DNA of 6,033 bases from Deltaproteobacteria bacterium. GTDB taxonomy: Bacteria; Desulfobacterota; Desulfobacteria; Desulfobacterales; BuS5. Both the position numbers and the translations under genes were made by a program. Where the stretch lies: the NCBI GenBank assembly GCA_021157555.1, contig JAGGWL010000167.1, positions 1 to 6,033 of the forward strand. The letters are read 5' to 3'. Below, in pieces: positions 1-5,205 of the stretch. Position 1 is the stretch's first letter. The number at the start of each line of letters is the position of its first letter. The notes below the pieces were generated by a model. That model saw nothing but the letters and a program-made list of their open reading frames with translations. It did no database searches and was not told where the DNA came from.

Positions 1-108
1 TATGGCCTGAAATATTCACAGCCGGTAGCGGTCTGGCTGATATTAATCTCTCTGCTGCTCTTTGTTCTACTCAGAATAGTCTCATTGCCGCGAAAAAAAC
101 AGATATGA
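1..108 (+). CDS. ABC transporter permease, C-terminal end only
   Basis: Frame 1 is open from the first base to a TGA at 106-108 and gives 35 residues. They contain one hydrophobic segment (about residues 11-26, rich in L, V and I) followed by a short basic tail ending SLPRKKQI. This is how the last membrane helix and cytoplasmic tail of an ABC importer permease look. The stop overlaps the ATG of the next gene as ATGA, so the two are translationally coupled. Because the next gene is an importer ATPase of the molybdate/tungstate/sulfate class, a ModB/WtpB-type inner-membrane permease is the likely identity. That identity rests on context; the visible fragment alone is too short to prove the family. 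Confidence 0.7.
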   Translation, partial: YGLKYSQPVAVWLILISLLLFVLLRIVSLPRKKQI

Positions 109-1142
109 TAGAAATAGAAAAGCTGCGCATAGACCTGCCGAATTTTACATTACAGGATGTTTCCCTTTATGTTGGCAAGAACGATTTTTTTATCTTTCTG
201 GGGCCAACCGGCGCAGGGAAAACCATGCTGCTGGAAGCCATCGCAGGGATGCTGCCTGTTACCAGCGGCTCCATAAAAATTAATGGAAAAAATATTACCA
301 GACTGCCGCCGGGACAGAGAGGGATTGGAATTATGTACCAGGATTATGCTCTCTTCCCCCATCTGACTGTCCATGAAAACATCAATTTCGGATTACGCTA
401 TCAAAAATCCAAAAATAAAAAATCTGCCAAATGGGTCGAATGGCTCATGGAACAACTGGGCATCCACCACCTTGCAGAGCGCTCCATTAATAATTTAAGC
501 GGCGGAGAGAAACAAAGAACTGCACTGGCCCGCGCGCTGGCAGTGCGCCCTGCCCTGCTGCTGCTGGATGAACCTCTATCCGCTCTGGACCCATCTTTTC
601 GTGAAGAAATCAGAAATATTTTAAAAAAGCTTCACAAAGAATCGGACATAACCTTTATGATGGTAACTCACGATTTTTCGGAAGCTTTATCCCTTGGCAC
701 CAAAACTGCTATCCTGAACAATGGCACAATTGAACAAGTTGGCACCGTCTCCGAAATCTTCAGACAACCGACCACTCCTTTTGCGGCAGAATTTGTTGGA
801 ATGAAAAATATATTTCCATCAGCTTTCAAAGATAGCACGGCCATCGTGGACAAAATAGAAGTCAAGCTGGCATCACCCACAAATGCCGGAAAACATTACA
901 TCGCAATCCGTCCTGAAGATATTATGATCAAAAATAAAAAATTTTCCGCAAACGGAATGAATATCTTTCAAGGCAAAGTAGTAAATATTGTCGATCATGG
1001 CCCATACTGTGAAGTCTCCACCATGATCGGGAAAACGGCCTTAAGCGCATTTTTAAGCAAAGGAGACCTGCTTTCAATAAACCTTTCCGAAAAAAAAGAT
1101 GTATATATCGCCATCCGCCCATCCTCCATCCACACTTTTTAA
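105..1142 (+). CDS. ABC importer ATP-binding protein, molybdate/tungstate (WtpC/ModC) type
   Basis: This 345-residue protein is the cytoplasmic ATPase that would power uptake through the permease encoded just upstream. All nucleotide-binding-domain motifs are present: Walker A GPTGAGKT (33-40), a Q-loop in YQDYALFPHLTV (Q79), signature LSGGEKQR (131-138), Walker B LLLLDEP (151-157), D-loop SALD (159-162) and switch histidine in VTHD (H189). After about residue 235 comes a roughly 110-residue C-terminal region of the TOBE kind, with IAIRPEDIMI at 267-276 and a second IAIRPS near the end. This layout and length fit ModC/WtpC/CysA/PotA-type importers. The close coupling to the permease and the wording of the N-terminal half favour oxyanion import (molybdate or tungstate), but sulfate or another substrate cannot be excluded. 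The ATG at 105 overlaps the upstream stop (ATGA) and no clear Shine-Dalgarno sequence is visible, consistent with translational coupling. The gene appears intact. Confidence 0.85.
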   Translation: MIEIEKLRIDLPNFTLQDVSLYVGKNDFFIFLGPTGAGKTMLLEAIAGMLPVTSGSIKINGKNITRLPPGQRGIGIMYQDYALFPHLTVHENINFGLRYQKSKNKKSAKWVEWLMEQLGIHHLAERSINNLSGGEKQRTALARALAVRPALLLLDEPLSALDPSFREEIRNILKKLHKESDITFMMVTHDFSEALSLGTKTAILNNGTIEQVGTVSEIFRQPTTPFAAEFVGMKNIFPSAFKDSTAIVDKIEVKLASPTNAGKHYIAIRPEDIMIKNKKFSANGMNIFQGKVVNIVDHGPYCEVSTMIGKTALSAFLSKGDLLSINLSEKKDVYIAIRPSSIHTF

Positions 1143-1224
1143 AAAAATTATGATGAACTAAAAAAAAATTGAATATATTCAGGCCCAAAGGTTCTAAAAA
1201 TTTCATTTAAGGATAAAAACAAAT
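1143..1224 (+). promoter_or_regulatory. Intergenic gap with a weak candidate promoter for the hsd operon
   Basis: This AT-rich gap separates the transporter operon from hsdM. A TTGAAT (1169-1174) followed after 18 bp by TCTAAA (1193-1198) matches 4 of 6 bases in each sigma-70 hexamer, which is weak in such AT-rich DNA. The 10-bp palindrome GAATATATTC lies at 1171-1180. AAGGA at 1209-1213 is the only Shine-Dalgarno-like string before hsdM, about 11 bases from its ATG, which is a rather long spacing. No GC-rich hairpin with a T-run is present, so no terminator can be placed for the transporter operon. Confidence 0.25.
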
Positions 1225-3666
1225 ATGGCAATAAAGAAATCAGAATTATATAGCTCCCTTTGGAAAGGCTGTGATGAATTAAGAGGAAGCATGGATGCAA
1301 GCCAGTACAAAGATTATGTACTGGTTTTGCTTTTTATGAAATATGTGTCTGACAAAGGCGGCGGTTTAGTTGAAATTCCTGAAGACGGAAGCTTTAAGGA
1401 TATGGTTAAACTCAAAGGTCAATCGGATATTGGTGATAAGATCAATAAGATTATCGGAGAACTTGCTAAAGCGAATGAGTTGAATGGAATTATCACCGTT
1501 GCTGATTTTAATGATGATGAAAAACTCGGAAAAGGAAAGGACAAAGTTGATCGACTCAGTAATCTGATAGGAATCTTTGAAAATGAAGCCCTGGATTTTA
1601 GCGGAAATCGTGCTGAGAATGATGATATTCTTGGTGATGCCTATGAATATCTGATGCGGCATTTTGCAACTGAAAGCGGAAAAAGCAAAGGACAATTTTA
1701 TACACCTGCCGAAGTTTCAAGAATCATGGCAAAAGTGATTGGGATTGACAAATCAAAAAGCCAATCCGAAACTGTTTATGACCCAACCTGTGGTTCTGGT
1801 TCTCTGCTATTAAAAGCAGCAATTGAATCTCCGTACGGACTTTCAATTTATGGACAGGAAAATGATAATGCCACTCGTGCCCTGGCAGTTATGAATATGT
1901 GGCTGCATGGAAATCCCGACTCAGTGATTTTTCAAGGTAACACACTTGCCGACCCTCTATTTAAAGATGATACAACAGGATTATTAAAGACTTTTGATTA
2001 TGCAGTTGCCAATCCGCCTTTCAGCAACAAAAACTGGAGCAACGGACTGGATGCTGAAAATGATATTTACAAACGATTTGAAGGTTTTGGCATTCCACCA
2101 GCGAAAAATGGTGATTATGCTTTTTTGCTTCACTTTATAAAATCACTGAAAAGCAAAGGGAAAGGGGCGATTATCCTTCCTTTGGGTGTGTTGTTCAGAG
2201 GTAATGCAGAAGCCACAATTCGCAAAAGCATTATCAACAGAGGTTTTATAAAAGGGATTGTTGGCCTGCCGGCAAACTTGTTTTATGGAACAGGCATTGC
2301 CGCTTCTATTATCATTATCGACAAAGAAGAGGCGCAACACCGCAAAGGTATTTTTATGATTGATGCAGGCAAAGGTTTTATGAAAGACGGAAATAAAAAC
2401 CGATTGCGTGAGCAGGACATTCATAAAATTGTAGATGTTTTTAATAAACAATTGCCAATTCCAAAATACAGTAGATTAGTTCCTCTATCTGAAATCAAGG
2501 GTGCTAAAAATGATTACAACTTAAATATCCCAAGATATATTGATAGCCAGGAAGAAGAAGATATACAAAATATTGAGGCACATTTAAAAGGTGGAATACC
2601 TGACCGGGATATTGAAGCTTTAAATAATTACTGGAAAATATATCCAACTCTAAAAGACAATTTGTTTAAACCGAACAAAAGATCAAATTTTTGGGATTTG
2701 AATGTTGCAAAAAATAAAATTAAATCTGCCATATTTGACCACGCTGAGTTTATTAGTTTTTCAGAAAAGATGGATGATTTTTTTTCTAGCTGGCAAACAA
2801 AGAACACCGATTATTTAAAAGACTTAGAAAAAGTTTGTCTGCCTAAAGAAGTGATAAAAAAAATTTCGGAAGACTTGCTCCAAACTTATCAGGGAAAAGA
2901 TTTGATAGATAAATATGATGTTTATCAACACATGATGGATTATTGGGCGGAAATCATGCAGGATGATTTATATGAACTTACTGCCGATGGTTGGGAAGCA
3001 GGGAATGTTATTACGAGATTGATTAAAAAAGCCGCTAAAAAAGGTGGAAAAGACAGAGAAATTGCAGGGATTGAAGGACTTGTGGGACAACTCATTCCAC
3101 CGAGTTTAATTATTCAGGAATATTTTGAAACGGAGCAAAACGCCGCTGATAATTTTCAATCTGATTTGGATAGTGTGATAGTCGAAATGGATGAAATGCG
3201 TGAAGAACATGGCGGAGATGAAGGCTTACTTACTGACGCTATGAACGATAAAAGCAATATTTCAAAAGTTACATTAAAAAGCCGATTTAAAAAAATTGGT
3301 AAGCGAAACAATGAAAATGCCGAAGAGTATGATTTGCTCAAAAACTATGAAAAACTAATGACAAAAGAAACCCAACTAAAAGCCGACATCAAAAAGGCTT
3401 TGGCAGAACTGGAAGCAAAAATCATAAAGCAATATCCAAAACTCAGCATTGAAGAGATAAAAACTCTTGTGGTAGATAAAAAATGGATGGCAACAATGGA
3501 AGCCAAAATAAAAACCGAAATGGATGCCATTAGCCACCGAATGACTGAACGTATAAAAGAGCTGGCAGCACGTTATGAAACTCCAATGCCCAAATTGACC
3601 AATGATGTTGCAGATTTAACAAACAAAGTTGAAGAACATCTTGAAAAAATGGGTTACTCTTTTTAA
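1225..3666 (+). CDS. hsdM: Type I restriction-modification DNA methyltransferase subunit HsdM (long form)
   Basis: HsdM transfers a methyl group from S-adenosylmethionine to adenine N6 within the sequence chosen by HsdS, and is also part of the restriction complex with HsdR. The 813 residues begin with a typical HsdM N-terminal helical domain (about 5-130, with SLWKGCDELRG and FMKYVSDK). The N6-adenine methylase domain follows, with GQFYTP (156-161), SAM-binding motif I DPTCGSGS (186-193) and catalytic motif IV NPPF (263-266). Conserved text continues to about residue 450 (ILPLGVLFRG, NLFYGTGIAASIIII). Residues about 450-813 form an extra C-terminal region with a charged, helical, probably coiled-coil stretch at about 700-780. 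Classical HsdM is nearer 500 residues, but longer M subunits are known. The start is the first ATG in the frame, preceded by AAGGA. The reading frame is intact. It is the first gene of the locus and is separated from the next by only 23 bp. Confidence 0.95.
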   Translation: MAIKKSELYSSLWKGCDELRGSMDASQYKDYVLVLLFMKYVSDKGGGLVEIPEDGSFKDMVKLKGQSDIGDKINKIIGELAKANELNGIITVADFNDDEKLGKGKDKVDRLSNLIGIFENEALDFSGNRAENDDILGDAYEYLMRHFATESGKSKGQFYTPAEVSRIMAKVIGIDKSKSQSETVYDPTCGSGSLLLKAAIESPYGLSIYGQENDNATRALAVMNMWLHGNPDSVIFQGNTLADPLFKDDTTGLLKTFDYAVANPPFSNKNWSNGLDAENDIYKRFEGFGIPPAKNGDYAFLLHFIKSLKSKGKGAIILPLGVLFRGNAEATIRKSIINRGFIKGIVGLPANLFYGTGIAASIIIIDKEEAQHRKGIFMIDAGKGFMKDGNKNRLREQDIHKIVDVFNKQLPIPKYSRLVPLSEIKGAKNDYNLNIPRYIDSQEEEDIQNIEAHLKGGIPDRDIEALNNYWKIYPTLKDNLFKPNKRSNFWDLNVAKNKIKSAIFDHAEFISFSEKMDDFFSSWQTKNTDYLKDLEKVCLPKEVIKKISEDLLQTYQGKDLIDKYDVYQHMMDYWAEIMQDDLYELTADGWEAGNVITRLIKKAAKKGGKDREIAGIEGLVGQLIPPSLIIQEYFETEQNAADNFQSDLDSVIVEMDEMREEHGGDEGLLTDAMNDKSNISKVTLKSRFKKIGKRNNENAEEYDLLKNYEKLMTKETQLKADIKKALAELEAKIIKQYPKLSIEEIKTLVVDKKWMATMEAKIKTEMDAISHRMTERIKELAARYETPMPKLTNDVADLTNKVEEHLEKMGYSF

Positions 3667-3696
3667 TTGTGAATGGTGAGTTATAAGTTATGAATG
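3662..3696 (+). repeat. Degenerate heptanucleotide tandem repeat after hsdM
   Basis: Four consecutive 7-bp units, GTGAATG, GTGAGTT, ATAAGTT and ATGAATG (3669-3696), fill the space between the hsdM stop and the start of the ORF6N pseudogene. The last unit supplies that gene's start codon. The preceding TTTAATT (3662-3668), which includes the stop codon, may be a further decayed unit. The string TTATGAATGAA at the end of the array recurs at 4293-4303, where the pseudogene ends and the next small reading frame begins. No function can be assigned. Confidence 0.5.
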
Positions 3697-4298
3697 AAAT
3701 AAAAAAAACAGTTGGTATTCAAAACCTAATTTTTATAATTCGTGGTGTTCAGGTAATGTTGGATAGAGATTTGGCTGAGGTGTACAAGGTCGAAACAAAA
3801 GTCTTGAATCAAGCTGTGAAAAGAAATTTAAATCGTTTTCCTGAATTGTTTAGGTTTTAATTAACTGAAAAAGAAAGTGATAATTCTTTAAGGTCACAAT
3901 CTGTGACCTTAGAAAAAGGCAGAGGGAAACACCGCAAATATCTACCTTTTGTCTTCACAGAACAAGGCGTGGCAATGCTCTAGGCTGTGCTTCGTAGTGA
4001 AACAGCACTAAAGGTAAGCATCCAAATTATGCAAGTATTTACAAAACGGAAGCCAAAAGTAAAAGTTATTGTTTATACTAAAAATATTAATAAAACCATA
4101 GAACAAGACATAAAAAAGTATAATGCACAATATGAAATAGTTACCTTGAAGAAATTAACGACTGCCCACGACCGTTTTATGATAATTGATAATAAAATCG
4201 TTTATCATTTTGGTGCTTCGCTAAAGGATGTAGGTAAAAAATGGTTTGCCTTTTCTAAATTGGATATAGATGCAATTGATTTAATTGAAAAATTATGA
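3690..4298 (+). pseudogene. ORF6N-domain protein with PLD-like tail, inactivated
   Basis: Reading one frame from ATG 3690 to TGA 4296-4298 gives a recognisable ORF6N protein interrupted by TAA at 3858-3860 (codon 57) and TAG at 3981-3983 (codon 98). Diagnostic ORF6N text before, between and after the stops is in register: VMLDRDLAEVY, VETKVLNQAVKRN, LRSQ, FTEQGVAML, AVLRSETALKVSIQIM. The first stop sits where the family usually has Q after F-x-F, so CAA to TAA is likely. After MQVF (about 4029-4040) the protein jumps directly to TKRKPKVKVIVYTK and then to LTTAHDRFMIID (HDR at 4167-4175) and GASLKDVGKKWFAFSK, which I recognise as the PLD-like tail of longer ORF6N proteins. The linker and first part of that tail are missing, indicating an in-frame deletion. 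ORF6N proteins are phage-antirepressor-like putative DNA binders. The open part from GTG 3987 (103 codons) is best seen as a remnant, although expression of it cannot be excluded. Confidence 0.85.
3889..3911. repeat. Intragenic 23-bp palindrome in the ORF6N pseudogene
   Basis: The arms TAAGGTCACA and TGTGACCTTA are perfect reverse complements of 10 bp, separated by a 3-base centre ATC. The palindrome lies within codons 67-74 of the pseudogene and encodes LRSQSVTL, the variable spot after the ORF6N core. It could be a protein-binding site or form an RNA hairpin. There is no T-run after it, so it is not a standard terminator. Confidence 0.85.
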
Positions 4299-4348
4299 AT
4301 GAAGAAAATATAAATATGCCGGTTGTGCTAAAAGATTTTAAACTATGA
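4295..4348 (+). CDS. 17-codon reading frame bridging the two accessory genes
   Basis: The frame encodes MNEENINMPVVLKDFKL. Its ATG overlaps the stop of the ORF6N pseudogene as ATGA (4295-4298), and its TGA overlaps the ATG of the BRO-N gene as ATGA (4345-4348). The double overlap would let ribosomes pass from one gene to the next, which may matter because the BRO-N gene has no obvious Shine-Dalgarno sequence. I recognise no family. It may be a coupling leader, the stub of a deleted gene, or chance in AT-rich DNA. No strong ribosome-binding site precedes it. Confidence 0.3.
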   Translation: MNEENINMPVVLKDFKL

Positions 4349-5205
4349 AAAAAAATGAAATAAAATTATATGAAGACAATAAGATAAGAACCCTTTGGGA
4401 TAGTGATGCTGAAAAGTGGTATATCTCAATAGTAGATGTAATTGCAGTATTAACGAAGAGTATTGATCCAAATGCTTATTGGAGAAAATTAAAACAGAGA
4501 TTAAAAGCAGAAGGAAATCAAACCGTGACAAATTGTCACGGTTTGAAAATGAAAGCGGCTGATGGTAAAATGAGAAAAACAGATGTAGCTGATACAGAAC
4601 AACTTTTCAGACTCATTCAATCTATTCCATCACCAAAAGCCGAGCCTTTTAAATTGTGGTTGGCTCAAATTGCATCGGAACGATTAGATGAGATGCAAGA
4701 CCCGGAAATTTCGATTGATAGAGCATTGAAACAATATTTAGAATTGGGATATTCCAAAAACTGGATTAACCAAAGACTTAAAAGTATTGAAATACGCAAA
4801 GAGCTAACCGATGAATGGGAAAAACGAGGATTAAAAGAGGGAGTACAATTTGCTACTCTTACCAATATTATTACAAAGGCTTGGGCAGATAAAACCACCA
4901 GGGAATACAAAATACTCAAAGGTTTAAAAAAAGAAAATCTGCGGGACAATATGACCAATACAGAACTCATTTTAAATATGCTTGCAGAAGCCTCTACAAA
5001 AGATATTTCGGAAGCAGTAGAACCAAAAAATTTTGATGAAAGCAAAAAAGTCGCTAAACAAGGTGGCACTGTTGCAAAAGTTGCACGCAAAGAATTAGAA
5101 GCCAAAACAGGTAAAAAAGTAGTAAACTCGCTAAATGCAAAAAAGGTTTTAGAGGAAAAGAAAATCGATGGATTGAAGCATAAAAAAGAAGGCCATGATG
5201 AGTAA
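4345..5205 (+). CDS. BRO-N domain protein with DinD-like C-terminal half
   Basis: This 286-residue soluble protein starts with a BRO-N (phage antirepressor type) putative DNA-binding domain at about residues 8-110: IRTLWDSDAEKWYISIVDVI, YWRKLKQRLK, VADTEQLFRLIQSIPSPKAE and FKLWLAQIASERLDE. The C-terminal half (about 150-270), including RKELTDEWEKRG, LKGLKKENLRDNMTNTEL and a final lysine-rich part, resembles E. coli DinD, a DNA-damage-induced protein reported to inhibit RecA. That resemblance is from memory of the family and not an alignment. No signal peptide or membrane segment is seen. A 29-bp palindrome lies in codons 58-68. The ATG at 4345 overlaps the preceding 17-codon frame, and the gene's end overlaps hsdS. 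Sitting between hsdM and hsdS, it could regulate the restriction locus or respond to DNA damage or phage; this is inference. The gene appears intact, unlike its ORF6N neighbour. Confidence 0.8.
   Translation: MKKNEIKLYEDNKIRTLWDSDAEKWYISIVDVIAVLTKSIDPNAYWRKLKQRLKAEGNQTVTNCHGLKMKAADGKMRKTDVADTEQLFRLIQSIPSPKAEPFKLWLAQIASERLDEMQDPEISIDRALKQYLELGYSKNWINQRLKSIEIRKELTDEWEKRGLKEGVQFATLTNIITKAWADKTTREYKILKGLKKENLRDNMTNTELILNMLAEASTKDISEAVEPKNFDESKKVAKQGGTVAKVARKELEAKTGKKVVNSLNAKKVLEEKKIDGLKHKKEGHDE
4518..4546. repeat. Intragenic 29-bp near-perfect palindrome in the BRO-N gene
   Basis: The arms TCAAACCGTGACAA and TTGTCACGGTTTGA are exact reverse complements of 14 bp around a single central A at 4532. 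The sequence lies within codons 58-68 of the BRO-N gene and encodes QTVTNCHGL. A perfect 14-bp arm inside coding sequence is unlikely by chance. It could be an operator for this or a related DNA-binding protein, or form a strong mRNA hairpin. No T-run follows, so it does not look like a terminator. Confidence 0.9.
5187..5192 (+). promoter_or_regulatory. Shine-Dalgarno sequence for hsdS
   Basis: AGAAGG lies 5 bases before ATG 5198 but only 2 bases before the in-frame ATG at 5195, so it favours 5198 as the hsdS start. It lies inside the last codons of the BRO-N gene, so ribosomes finishing that gene would pass over it. A competing AAGG at 5237-5240 lies 8 bases before ATG 5249, which would remove the first 17 residues. 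Confidence 0.5.

Noticed and set aside
1135..1148. T-run followed by A-run at the end of the ATPase gene as a terminator
   Set aside because: It is a pure A/T palindrome without a GC-containing stem, so it does not meet the form of an intrinsic terminator.
150..1206. Minus-strand open frames opposite the ABC ATPase gene (150-374, 668-880, 928-1206)
   Set aside because: They run antisense to a gene with every family motif, resemble no known protein and have no ribosome-binding context. They are shadows of the real gene.
3889..3911. Palindrome read as an intrinsic terminator inside the operon
   Set aside because: The stem is adequate but is followed by AGAAAAAGGC, with no T-run on the + strand.
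3858..3983. TAA and TAG in the ORF6N gene as recoded sense codons
   Set aside because: hsdM and the BRO-N gene end with ordinary TAA codons and contain no internal stops, and the ORF6N gene also appears to have an internal deletion. Simple gene decay is the better explanation.
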